A stretch of DNA of 28,471 nucleotides, taken from the NCBI GenBank assembly GCA_003427395.1, contig BFEA01000810.1, forward strand, positions 37,738 to 66,208, written 5' to 3'. The stretch is from Chara braunii (taxonomy: Eukaryota > Streptophyta > Charophyceae > Charales > Characeae). The notes beneath the pieces were generated by a model. That model did no database searches. It was not told the origin of the DNA and saw only the letters and a list, made by a program, of their open reading frames with translations. Made by a program: the position numbers and the translations under genes. Position 1 is the stretch's first letter; each line of letters starts with the position of its first letter. Of the stretch, positions 10,260 to 19,184 are shown piece by piece.

Positions 10260-10456
10260 ATACCTTTCTCGGCCTTTTGGCTAAGATCAAGTGTAGTATC
10301 TGTTCTGATCAGTTTAATATCTGATCCGTGGTCCATCGGACCACACGATGTTAATTTTTTTCTTCTGGGCCACGAGGGGTCGTACGGGTAAGCTTGCTTA
10401 CTCGACCCCTCCAGTTTTGCGTCTGTATTGCACTGCAGCAGAGTGCGGCGCAGCCC
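10260..10456 (+). ncRNA. U2: U2 spliceosomal snRNA, full-length retroposed copy
   Basis: The 5' end ATACCTTTCTCGGCCTTTTG is the plant-type U2 start (U6-pairing and stem I region). The branch-point recognition sequence GTAGTA is at 10293-10298. Stem-loop IIa reads GATCAG-TTTAATAT-CTGATC, stem IIb GTGGTCC-ATC-GGACCAC (10329-10344), and a T-rich Sm-type site follows at 10353-10361. A long stem GAGGGGTCG/CGACCCCTC and a terminal GCACT..AGTGC hairpin complete the domains. At ~197 nt this is the length of plant U2. Every structural domain is present, so the sequence could be transcribed as functional U2. However, it is followed by an A-rich tail and bounded by a 15-bp target duplication, and I see no convincing plant snRNA upstream element/TATA pair at the usual -70/-30 spacing. 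I therefore call it a recently retroposed copy, possibly a processed pseudogene. Confidence 0.9.
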
Positions 10457-10492
10457 TTCCCCTCCACGGAAAAAAAATAAAATAAAAAAAAA
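10457..10492 (+). repeat. 3' extension and A-rich tail of the U2 retrocopy
   Basis: After the U2 3' end come 13 non-U2 bases (TTCCCCTCCACGG), then a run of A broken only by single T (10470-10492), ending directly in the second target duplicate. The short extension suggests that a 3'-unprocessed U2 transcript was the template. Confidence 0.75.
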
Positions 10493-10503
10493 TCCTGTCG
10501 CAG
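10489..10503. repeat. Target-site duplication after the U2 copy
   Basis: AAAATCCTGTCGCAG, identical to 10245-10259. Confidence 0.85.
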
Positions 10504-10504
10504 G

Positions 10505-10566
10505 AGTTGTTGCACTACTACTACTACTAGTATCGGCGGCAGCAGCAGCAGAAGAAGAAGAACCAG

Positions 10567-10567
<1 letters not shown>
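10505..10567. repeat. Trinucleotide repeat patch
   Basis: Short (CTA)n, (GCA)n and (GAA)n runs follow one another directly after the U2 retrocopy. Confidence 0.85.
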
Positions 10568-10570
<3 letters not shown>

Positions 10571-10629
<59 letters not shown>

Positions 10630-10646
10630 CTCTTTCTCTCTCTCTC
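10571..10646. repeat. (CT)n microsatellite
   Basis: A near-pure CT run with a few interruptions at its right end. Confidence 0.95.
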
Positions 10647-10709
10647 CCCGAATGTGTGACTGCTGTGTGACTAGTGTATTATGCTGAGTGTGTCAGTAGG
10701 CTGTACATT

Positions 10710-10712
<3 letters not shown>

Positions 10713-10778
<66 letters not shown>
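10713..10778. repeat. (CT)n microsatellite
   Basis: A pure CT run, with further short CT patches at 10818-10838 and 10861-10882. The tracts lie about 1.3 kb upstream of the starch synthase. CT/GAGA tracts occur in plant promoters, but no regulatory role can be shown here. Confidence 0.95.
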
Positions 10779-10781
<3 letters not shown>

Positions 10782-11077
10782 GTGTGACGTTGAGTATGTT
10801 AGTAGACAGTACATTGTTCTCTCTCTCTCTGCCTCTCTACATGTGTGACTACTGTGTGCTTCTGTCTCTCTTTCTCTCTCTCCCTGTGCGCATGAATGCG
10901 TGTTACCGATGGAGTAACCTCTCGCGTCATCTTTGCGTTCACCTCCTTTTTATTTTATTTTTTCAACAGGATTTAGCATGTAGGGGAATTGCAACTGTGT
11001 TACACGTGCGGGATACATCATTTAAGTTTTCACGCACATTCTCGTTGCGTTTGTCGTTATTTTTACGCATATTCCTC

Positions 11078-11116
11078 TTTTTTTTTTTTTTTTTTTTTTT
11101 GTTTGGGGGGGGGGGG
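11078..11116. repeat. T-run abutting a G-run
   Basis: About 23 T, then GTTT, then 12 G (11105-11116). Such homopolymer junctions are prone to sequencing and assembly error. Confidence 0.9.
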
Positions 11117-11934
11117 ACACATTTCGTCCGCTTCAATTTCGTCCTCTTCCATCTCCGTCGCCACGCGTAGAAGTGGTCTTTCTGAATCATAAATATTAAG
11201 ATCGTGATTGATTAGATGATCGACCCGGATACCTCAAGGACGGAACGAGTTCCTTTTTCTTGCAGGCCAAGCGGAACTGCCCACGTAGTACTATGCCTAC
11301 GTAACCTACCTACCTGTTGTTCAGTACTTTATTGTACTGGGGTTTTATAGCTACGTAGGCTTATCACTTTTTATGATTTCTCCCTAACGAGCTGTGTGAT
11401 TGGCATTGGATAATGATGGTGTGGCAGTTATGCGGCATGATGGTGTGGCAATTATGATGAGGATGACATGGTTAACTACCATTTACCGTGAACTTTAGCG
11501 TATTGCTTCATACCTTTTTCTCCTTAAAGAGTTGTGTGATTGACAACGAATATTGGCGTTGGTGTAAGGATGACCAACGCGTTGATAAATGGTTGTCTCT
11601 CCTCGCAGTGGGCTGAGCATTAGAGTGTTGATGCATGGTCGTCTCTCCTCGCAGTCGACAGGGTGGCAAGTATGCAGTGCAGTTGTTTCTATTCTTCTGC
11701 TGCTTAAAAAGCATTTTTCTTATAGATCGTTGCCTTTGCTTGCTTGCTTGCAGGGTCCTGTGCGGTCTGGGCAACAGGTGTTGGGGAAAGTGTTGGAGAA
11801 CGGATCGACGGAGGAATCGAAGGACGGACGAGAAACGACTGAGGTGTTTCCCAGGGAGAAGGTGGATAGACACCTCCTGGCCCGAGGTGCACTGAGGGAG
11901 ACTCTGCCCGCAACCATCAGTCTTTGAGAGCGTA
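11117..11934. other. GBSS1: Upstream region of GBSSI with acceptor-like sites
   Basis: There is no separate gene. Contents include an inverted GCCTACGTA/TACGTAGGC pair (about 11292-11360), a short tandem GATGGTGTGGCA repeat (11414-11450), and two copies of GTCTCTCCTCGCAGT (near 11594 and 11640). A pyrimidine-rich stretch ends in TTGCTTGCTTGCAG at about 11754. The last resembles a 3' splice site, so a 5'-UTR intron upstream of the coding start is possible. I could not pick a donor or a TATA box with confidence. Confidence 0.3.
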
Positions 11935-12084
11935 GTGGTGATCCTCCTGTGGCTGTTGGTGTTGTACGAATGTGTGACTGCTCTCAGCCTACGTAACTAT
12001 AGCGTGACGGGTTTTCTTTCTGTGCGCCTGGGAGAGAGAGAGTGGTGCTCGTCAAGCTTTCAACACGCTACACAAGCTACAGAT

Positions 12085-14043
12085 ATGGCGGCAACGTCAT
12101 TGTCTGCTCCCGCAGGCCAATTGTACGTCGCTGTCTCTGGTTCGTCCATCTCGTCATTACGCCATGATTCTTCCCCTGCGTCCTGCGCCGCGACGATGGC
12201 CTGTTGTCACGACGTGCGCCCCGCCCGTGTTTCGCCTCTCTCTTCTGACGTCGATGCTCGGAGCTCATGCAGGATCGCCTTGCCTGGTCTGAACGCATTC
12301 CGTGGCCTGCGCAGCTGCAAAGATTATCTTCTGTCTCCTGTTGGCGGCACAAGAAGCCTGTCCTTTGCAGAGCAGATGGAGTCGCTGCGTCGCCCCTCGA
12401 AAATGCGTCCCAGCAGAGGGGTTGTCTCTTGCGAGACGGGGATGAAGCTCGTGTTTGTCTCGGCTGAGGTAGGACCTTGGAGCAAGACGGGTGGCCTCGG
12501 CGATGTGTTGGCTGGATTGCCGGCCGCGCTTGTTGCCCGTGGCCATCGGGTGATGACGGTGGCTCCTCGCTATGATCAGTACAGGGACGCTTGGGACACC
12601 GATGTCACGGCGGACGTCGTGGTGGGTGGGAGGACAGAGACCGTGCGGTTCTTCCACTGCCGTAAGCGTGGTGTCGACCGCGTTTTCGTGGACCATCCTC
12701 TCTTCCTCGCGAAGGTATGGGGCAAAACGGGCAGCAAGATCTATGGAGAGACAACGGGCGAAGATTACCCCGACAATCAGCTGCGCTTCAGTCTGTTCAA
12801 TCAGGCGGCCATTGAGGCTGTACGAGTCCTCATCTTCAACGACAACAGCGACCCTCGCTTCCAGGGTCCCTATGGCGAGGATGTGATCTTTGTGGCGAAT
12901 GACTGGCACAGCGCGCTTGTTCCTTGCTACCTCAAGAGCAAGTACAGACCGCGCGGGGAGTTCCTGAACGCCAAGGTTGCCTTCTGCGTGCACAACGTTC
13001 TTTATCAGGGCCGTTTTGCTGCGGCGGACTTCGACCTCCTCAACCTCGGGGAGGAGCTGCGGCCCTCCTTCAGCTTTCTCGACGGATACAAGAAGCCTGT
13101 CGTTGGACCCAAAATCAACTGGATGAAGGCAGGCTTCGAGGAGGCGGACATGCTGCTCACCGTAAGCCCTAACTATGCGAAGGAGTTGGTTTCTGGGGAA
13201 GACAAGGGCATGGAGCTCAATTACGTGGTGGAGAGGAGGGGTATTCTCGGGATCGTGAACGGGATGGACGTGCAAGAGTGGGACCCCGCGTCCGACAGGT
13301 ACCTTGAAGTCAATTACGACGTTTCCAACGTTCTGGAAGTCAAGCCTGGACTGAAGGAGCTTCTCCAGGGTGAGGTGGGGCTACCTGTTCGTCCCGACGT
13401 GCCGCTGCTCGCCTTCATCGGCAGACTAGAGGAGCAGAAGGGCTCGGATGTGCTGTGCGCGGCTCTTCCCAAGCTGATGCAGGGGGAGAACGAGCTGCAG
13501 ATGGTCGTGCTGGGAACAGGGAAGAAGAGGTTTGAGTCGGAGTTGAAGGCCTTGGANNAGCGGTACCCGGAGAGGTTCCGTGCCGTGTGCAAGTTCAATG
13601 CCCCTCTGGCGCATCTGCTCACGGCTGGGGCGGACTTCATGGTCATTCCCAGCCGGTTCGAGCCTTGCGGCCTCATTCAGCTACACGCCATGCGGTATGG
13701 CACGGTACCAATCGTTTCTGCCACGGGAGGACTCGTTGATACGGTGACCGAGGGGGTGACGGGATTTCTCATGGGGGACTCTTCGTTCGATGTCCGTTGC
13801 GACCGCGTCGATCCGACCGATGTGGTGAAGGTGGTGGACGCCGTGCGCAGATCGACCGAGGTGTATGGCACACCCGAGTTCGAGTCCATGATCCTGGCAG
13901 ACATGGCCCAAGATCTGTCCTGGAAGGAACCTGCGAGGCAATGGGAGGAAGCGTTGCTCAGCTTGCATGTCGTTGGTGCCCACCCGGGAGTGGACGGAGA
14001 GGAGATCGCCCCGAAGGCATTGGAGAACGTTGCCACGCCCTGA
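12085..14043 (+). CDS. GBSS1: Granule-bound starch synthase I (GBSSI), intronless frame
   Basis: An ADP-glucose:alpha-1,4-glucan glucosyltransferase (GT5) that makes amylose within plastid starch granules. The start [11 protein letters not shown] gives a Ser/Ala-rich, acid-poor N-terminus typical of a chloroplast transit peptide, with the catalytic part beginning near residue 120 ([13 protein letters not shown]). KTGGLGDV, the ADP-glucose-binding motif, is at 134-141, NDWH at 272-275, RLEEQKG near 447-453, EPCGL from 526, and TGGLVDTV, the second glucan/nucleotide-binding motif, at 547-554. The C-terminus GEEIAP..LENVATP is diagnostic of GBSSI rather than soluble synthases. The length of 652 residues is slightly above land-plant GBSSI because of a longer leader. 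Two N bases (13557-13558) blur residues 491-492 without shifting the frame. The frame stays open upstream to an ATG at 11935, which would add a hydrophobic leader; the downstream start fits a plastid protein better. Land-plant GBSSI genes have many introns, while this one has none in the coding region. Confidence 0.95.
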   Translation: MAATSLSAPAGQLYVAVSGSSISSLRHDSSPASCAATMACCHDVRPARVSPLSSDVDARSSCRIALPGLNAFRGLRSCKDYLLSPVGGTRSLSFAEQMESLRRPSKMRPSRGVVSCETGMKLVFVSAEVGPWSKTGGLGDVLAGLPAALVARGHRVMTVAPRYDQYRDAWDTDVTADVVVGGRTETVRFFHCRKRGVDRVFVDHPLFLAKVWGKTGSKIYGETTGEDYPDNQLRFSLFNQAAIEAVRVLIFNDNSDPRFQGPYGEDVIFVANDWHSALVPCYLKSKYRPRGEFLNAKVAFCVHNVLYQGRFAAADFDLLNLGEELRPSFSFLDGYKKPVVGPKINWMKAGFEEADMLLTVSPNYAKELVSGEDKGMELNYVVERRGILGIVNGMDVQEWDPASDRYLEVNYDVSNVLEVKPGLKELLQGEVGLPVRPDVPLLAFIGRLEEQKGSDVLCAALPKLMQGENELQMVVLGTGKKRFESELKALXXRYPERFRAVCKFNAPLAHLLTAGADFMVIPSRFEPCGLIQLHAMRYGTVPIVSATGGLVDTVTEGVTGFLMGDSSFDVRCDRVDPTDVVKVVDAVRRSTEVYGTPEFESMILADMAQDLSWKEPARQWEEALLSLHVVGAHPGVDGEEIAPKALENVATP

Positions 14044-14660
14044 TGACTCAGGGCAAGCCTTGAGTGTTGAGGAAACCTTAACCGCGTGTACGTGCGAGTG
14101 GAAGGCAACCAGGTCCTTCACAGCCGCACCACAAGAGTGTGGGGGACCTGCCTGAATGCTAGAGGTAGTGTTCCCAGGTTGAAGGGGGACAAGGACTGGC
14201 CAATGGGGGGGAGAAGGAACGGTAGTAGTGTAGTGTACTTGTAGCTCCATTCTTCTGAGCAGGACAGCACTGAGTATTTTCATGCATACGAAGGATTTGC
14301 TTCTTTTACCTGTCTTTGAAAGTATATGGATAGATAGTTTTTAAAGTAGATCTAAGACACATGTTGATATGAAGATCGTGGTGCAAGGGAACTCCAGGGA
14401 TTCGCGGGGGTTCCTTTTGCCCCGTCGTTTATTCTGTATTGGACGTTTCATGTGGGCCTCTGTTTTGTTCGGTCATGATATCATGAGGATGTAAGTTATA
14501 CATGGAATCAATGATGCCAGTAAATCTGCGTTTGCCAGATGGCTGGTGCCCCGTTTTAGGGTTATTACAGTTGATGGCCACAGTGAGGGCCAGTTGGTAT
14601 GGTGGTAGGTGAGCTGTGTCACCGCCAGAGGACAGAGGATATGATCACACATTTTACTTG
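14044..14660 (+). other. 3' flank / probable 3'-UTR of GBSSI
   Basis: No coding sequence. I see no AATAAA and no genomic A-tail after the stop, so the poly(A) site cannot be placed and there is no retrogene-type tail. A TGTAAG at about 14490 is a weak candidate element only. Confidence 0.35.
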
Positions 14661-15105
14661 CTCNCCAGAGGATACGNTTAGGAAGACAATNATTAGAAAT
14701 GNAGNGNGGAAAGGGGAANNNATNTGTTTGAATAGTTTATNGNGGGTATGTGTTCGACCCAGTTTTGCTTGCTCTGTAGGATCTAGTTAGGAAGACACGA
14801 GTGANGAGTTGGAAAATAGATCAGGTGTTCACTGACAGGGGGGAAGGAGTTACGCGAGTTGTTAGTCCAGATCGTTGACAATTTCATGGCATTGTTTTTG
14901 GGCAAAGGTTTGCGACTTCTGTTTTCTCCGTAGGATATATGGTGGGGAATCTGATGTGTTTCATGCAGCGTTTTTTGCTGTGTAGGATATGGTTGGGAAG
15001 AAGACATGAATAGGAAGATAGAGCCGTTCTTCACTGACAGGGTGGGCAGAGGTACAGAAGTTATTTCGGATCATTGACATGACATTTTCATGAATTTTCA
15101 TTGCA
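14660..15105. repeat. Diverged ~215-bp tandem repeat with ambiguous bases
   Basis: Blocks recur in the same order: TTGCTnnnTGTAGGAT.TnGTTnGGAAGA, then TTCACTGACAGGG, then GATC.TTGACA..TTTCATG, starting near 14762 and again near 14970. A poorer copy with many N bases lies at about 14660-14745. The isolated Ns suggest collapsed, unresolved copies in the assembly. Confidence 0.65.
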
Positions 15106-15177
15106 ATTGCGTGGATGAACATGAAAGCAAATCATACAATGTCTCAATTTTAAATTACTGTGCTCAAGGAATTGGCT

Positions 15178-15320
15178 TTATGGCTTTCGTCACGCTGGTT
15201 GGTTGATTGAGTCAGACTTGTCCTCCTTTCATCTTGCTTTCAGATATGGCGCGTTATTCATGGCGTTCGTCACACAGGTTGGATTATTGAGTCAGACTTG
15301 TCCTCCTTTCATATCGCTAA
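15178..15320. repeat. Two-unit tandem duplication of ~78 bp
   Basis: TTCGTCAC.C..GGTTGG is followed by ATTGAGTCAGACTTGTCC and CTCCTTTCAT in both units, with a few substitutions between them. Confidence 0.85.
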
Positions 15321-15465
15321 GGATGTGACTAGGTTCATTTTGTATTTTATCTGTTTCTTTTTTTTTAATTTTCTCCATACATTTCATGTATACGGTATTT
15401 GCGATTCTAATGCTCAGCAAAGCTCACTGTGGACAGTTTCACTCGTGGGTTTTGTGTAGTTACTG

Positions 15466-15573
15466 GTGTATAACTCGCTTTTGGGTTTTGTGGTGTATAA
15501 CTCACTCTTGGGTTTTGTGGCGTGTAACGCACTCTTGGGTTTTGTGGTGTATAACTCACTCTTGGGTTCCGTG
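15466..15573. repeat. 27-bp minisatellite, four units
   Basis: Four consecutive 27-bp units built around ATAACTCACTCTTGGGTTTT. The unit length is a multiple of three, which creates open frames on both strands that I do not regard as genes. Confidence 0.9.
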
Positions 15574-16150
15574 AGTTCATGGATGGAATTCGAGGTGTTA
15601 TGCAATCTTTGCTGGTCTGTTCCATCTGTATACGTCCCTGTCAGTCTATCGCAGTGTCGATACCTTTCTTTTTCTGTTGGCCTTTGTGCCAGAGTCTTTG
15701 TACGCGGGTGGTACAAGTGCAGGGCTGAATATCGGTCTGGCTCTCTGTCAACAACAACTAATCTCTCTTCCATGATCCTTTGGCAATGTTCGCATATTCT
15801 TTGAGTTTGCGGGTCAGTCTGTGCCGTTTTGCATGTGCCTCGTTTGTCTTTTTCTGTCCCCCTCTTTTTCTGTGTCCTTCCCAAGTTCCCGCCCCAGTCC
15901 TGAGTAGCTGGAAGTTGTTCCAACGGGGGTCCCACATTGAATCATTGAAACTGCCGTAAAACAGTGTTGAGCTGCCCGTTTATCCTGGTTCAACATGGCC
16001 CGGGAATATATTTGTTCTCTGGAAAGAAAATAGCAAAACACAAACCTCAAAGGCTAAAAGACTAACAGTATAGGGTCATAGATCTTTGAGCTCTATAACC
16101 CTTTTCTTTTATTTTTATGTTATGCTATATTTAAAAAAAATAAAAAACAT
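15574..16150. other. Non-coding stretch, no recognised feature
   Basis: Only repeat-adjacent chance ORFs. The sequence becomes AT-rich just before the transposon stack. Confidence 0.5.
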
Positions 16151-16426
16151 CAGGGTTGCTGGCGTTCGGGATGGGCTGAACGCCTGAACCCGAACGCTCA
16201 AACGTTCGGCACCCCCTTTTGACGCGTTCCGCAATTGCTGAACGTGGACCAAAAAAAAACAAATAACAAATTCCAAAAACTCTGAAACAAATATATGGTA
16301 TGCAGAAGAATAAAATGAACAACATTTGCCTCAACGTCAAATTTGAAGTAAAAATCAAATACTGAAACTAAATAATAATAATGAAAATTAGGAAAAATAA
16401 AACAAGAATGAAGTTATTGAGTGGGC

Positions 16427-16529
16427 TAGCACGTTTTTGACTCATGCACATTCGTCATCACAGAGATAGGATAGCCTCACACATAGCCAAAGTTGATATG
16501 AGATAGGAACCAGATAGCACGTTTTTGAC
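16427..16529. repeat. LTR fragment between 15-bp direct repeats
   Basis: TAGCACGTTTTTGAC stands at 16427-16441 and 16515-16529. The ~77 bases between them match LTR positions 16612-16688 with only about two differences and are closer to the adjacent 3' LTR than to the far one. The fragment therefore seems to have been copied locally rather than inserted as a mobile element. Confidence 0.8.
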
Positions 16530-16567
16530 ACCGCCATCTTTGGCGATTTTTCAGTTTGTTTTGGCTG

Positions 16568-17729
16568 TGCAAGGAACCTGACTGTTCACAACTTGCTGGA
16601 GTGTTCAATTTTCATGCACATTGGTCATCACAGAGATAGGATAGCCTCACACATAGCCAAAGTCGATATGAGATAGGAACCAGATAGCGCAGCTCTTATT
16701 ATCAAATTCACATTATACAAGAGTATCTCGAGTTCAAGAGTTCAGCGCCCGGCCCAACAAAATGCAAGTCTTCTTCCCTCACTCATCAGCCTAAGATCTG
16801 GCTCAGCCAGTGTCACCCTTCAAATCACAAGTATGGCGCAAGCAGGTAAGTATCCACCATATCCCACTTCGTAACCAGTCTTCTCTCTCTCTCTTTCTCG
16901 CTATCTTCTCTCAAGATTCCTGTCGTGGTTCCCTTCGGTCACTATGCATGCACACTCCTTGTCTACGAGAATCTACTCTGAATACCTCTCACTGATATCC
17001 TACTACTAACCCCTCTACTACTTCTACTAACTCAGGCTGGCGCAGCTATGGCTTCCCTGCAGCCCGCGCCCAGCTCATCTCCCTTCTGGCGCAGCTTCTT
17101 CTCCCAGTGCTCCTCCCTGCACTATAGCGGACAAGTGCTTCAGCACTTCCACGCATCAATGCCCATGGGGAAATCTCTTTAGAGGGGAGGATGCCTCATC
17201 CTTTGTAGTGTTGGCCTCCCCTTGCGAGGTCTGAATTCAGCCTGTCTTGGGTCCTGTTCGAGTCCCAGCCTCTGTGGAGTGTGTCCCGGTACCTTTTCCT
17301 TCAGGGTTTGCTGCTGCTGCGGCCTTCAAGCCTGAATTTCGGACTTGGGGCCTATATTTAGACTCTCCCTCTGACTTAATTCGCGATTGGGACTTAAACT
17401 TTTGACTTCTTTTGAATAGGCACACCTACTGCTCGAACAGACACACATTCTGCACGAACAGACACACATACTGCACGAACAGACACATCTCCTGCATGAA
17501 CAGACATGACTTGCATACCCCCTGGATGAACAGATGTGACTCCCATATCTGAATGTTGCAACTGTTCGTCTAGGGGCACAACTGTGACCTTTGACATTGA
17601 CTTTTACTTAGCTAGGATTGACCCAGAGAACATGTCCTTTGATATGCTTTCACAAGTTGGGCTCTGGGCGAGTGACCCCACTATGCTGCATTCATCAAAC
17701 AGGGTCTGAATCGGGTAAAGACCCTTTTA
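16568..17729 (-). repeat. 3' LTR of the chromovirus
   Basis: Near-identical to 24565-26053 apart from the insertion in that copy. It contains three to four tandem 21-bp units (about 17428-17512, GAACAGACACACATnCTGCAC type) at the U3 end of the LTR, where such repeats can act as enhancers. There is no TG..CA-type boundary at the U3 end; the shared sequence stops at CCCTTTTA (17729). Confidence 0.88.
16833..17127 (+). CDS. Spliced mini-ORF in 3' LTR, opposite to pol
   Basis: Exon 1 (16833-16845) starts AAGTATGG and ends GCAG before a consensus donor GTAAGTAT. The intron (16846-17035) ends TACTAACTCAG, a perfect branch-point/acceptor combination. Exon 2 (17036-17127) joins in frame and ends at TAG. 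The joined frame encodes 34 residues starting MAQAGWRSYG with a Leu-rich C-terminal half. The other LTR has the same signals, the same 13-nt and 92-nt exons and the same stop. No family is recognised. The product may be an artefact of a transcript initiated in the LTR on the antisense strand, or a captured host 5' exon. Confidence 0.4.
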
Positions 17730-17768
17730 CTCTCGCTGGCCTAGTTTCAAAGTTCTCTGAGAAAACCT

Positions 17769-18032
17769 TCATCTATCTATAATACTTATTCCTCTTCTTG
17801 CTTTTTCATAAGCAGATACAATATGAGGCGCAGACTCAATTAATTCTTCTCTTGTGAACCAGCGATCTTCACTTGGGTCCTGATATGCAAATCTTGCTTT
17901 GTATTGTCGTTGGGGTCTGCCTCTATATCCGGTTTGGAGAGTGCTTTCAGCAACAATCTTATCCATGTCATATTTCTCATTCATACCAGGAGGTATCGCT
18001 GATCTGCGACTGGGAAATAACTCGTTCGTCAC
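17769..18032 (-). pseudogene. Chromodomain at the integrase C-terminus
   Basis: The sequence YDMDKIVAESTL, then QYKARFAYQDPSEDRWFTREEL, matches a chromodomain: an N-terminal beta strand, the aromatic Trp of the DxTWE-like segment and a following helix. In chromoviruses this domain reads histone marks and directs integration to heterochromatin. It is separated from the integrase frame by a one-base shift near 18030, so it would not be translated as part of the present polyprotein without frameshifting. Confidence 0.8.
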
Positions 18033-19184
18033 GCAAGGTAAAGCTTTGAAGCGTGAAAAATTGGATATGTATGCAGATACAGAGGAATTTCAATCATATA
18101 GGAAGGTCCATCCACATCTCCAATCACATCTAGAACTTGCCAAGGTCCTCTGTAGGCGGGTAACAACTTCTTAGAGATGTTTTCTTCAGGAACAAACTCC
18201 TTAGACTTCACCCATACCAGATCACCTACAACAAACTGAGAAGACCTTCTGTGCTTATTTGCCTGCTCTATCATCTCATGTTGTGCCTTTATTATATTTT
18301 CCTTCACTTTCTTAATATTTTTCTGATACTGTATCGCAAATTCACTTGTACCTAGTGGAAGCTTATGTACTTGGTCCAGATTTAGGCGATCAATGGGCCT
18401 ACGTGGTCGCCATCCCAAATGCAGCTCCATCAGAGTCTTGCATGTAGACAGGTGAGCAGAGTTATTATAGGCACTAACAACTTTGCGCAAATGTTCGTCC
18501 CAATCAATCTGGTCGGGACGTATGTACATACGCAATGTTTGCTGCAAAATCTTGTTCATTTGCTCAATCTGGCCATTTGTCTCAATGTGTCTACCTGATG
18601 AAATTATCAACTTTGAGCCATGGACGTTCATTAGTTGCTGCCACTGTTCACTCGTGAACCGTGAATCTCTGTAACTCGCAATCGTTAAGGGATGTCCATA
18701 ATCCTTTACCCAATGGTTAAAGAATTTCCGGATTACTAATTCTGTCTTCGCTTCCGCTGGCAATGCTACGAATACAACATACTTACTGAACCTATCAATA
18801 ATAACCATGACTTGCGTCTTTCCGTTATTGCTTTTTACCTTGGTGTCCATAAAGTCAATGGACACAGAGTCTTCTGGATATGTTGGAATTGGCAAAGGCT
18901 TTAGTAGACCAAGGAGAGGTTGAGTGGTGCTCTTATTTCGTTGGCACACTTGACAACCTTGCACATAAGCAATGCAATCCAGTTTCATGCGAGGCCAAGT
19001 GTAGGAACACAAAAAAATCGCATAAGTCCTTTTTTTACCCAAAATGACCTTCGGTGTCGTGACACTCCCCCAAAATCAAACTTTTAATCTCTTCCATATT
19101 CGGAATACAAAGCCTATCATGCACATCGTTTTTTTCAAACAACAGTCCTTGTGTCACGCGATAGTTAAGAAACCCTGCTAGCGC
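18029..19184 (-). pseudogene. Integrase of the chromovirus, active-site mutant
   Basis: The zinc-binding HHCC module is complete (CHDTEGH then CQVC), but it lies across a frameshift near 19040 and a stop. The catalytic core follows in one long frame: first Asp in SIDFMD, and the Glu of NGQIEQMN. The second catalytic Asp of the usual SDRxxxFTS block is Tyr here (SYRDSRFTS, codon 18671-18673). With DDE reduced to DYE, strand transfer should be lost. The C-terminal part keeps the GDLVWV and YRGPWQV segments typical of chromoviral integrases before the frame ends at 18029. Confidence 0.9.

Noticed and set aside
12265-13275. 336-codon open frame on the minus strand
   Set aside because: It is antisense to GBSSI within a GC-rich coding region and has no family motif; it is a shadow of the real frame.
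13681-14283. 200-codon minus-strand frame over the GBSSI 3' end
   Set aside because: Antisense shadow; no motif, and it extends into the 3' flank by chance.
15659-15690. Sequence starting ATACCTTTCTTTTTCTGTTGGC, similar to the U2 5' end
   Set aside because: Similarity ends after about 12 bases; no branch-point recognition sequence or Sm site follows.
15386-15935. Repeat ORFs with HSWVLWCIT-type or YTTKPKSEL-type units
   Set aside because: They derive from the 27-bp minisatellite, whose length keeps frames open on both strands.
17428-17535. CRISPR-like array (regular ~21-bp units)
   Set aside because: Units are contiguous without unique spacers, lie in an LTR of a eukaryotic element, and have no cas context.
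18591-18604. CTGATGA inside the integrase region, and again near 23208 in Gag
   Set aside because: Neither is followed by a stem II and GAAA. Both are coding sequence of the chromovirus.
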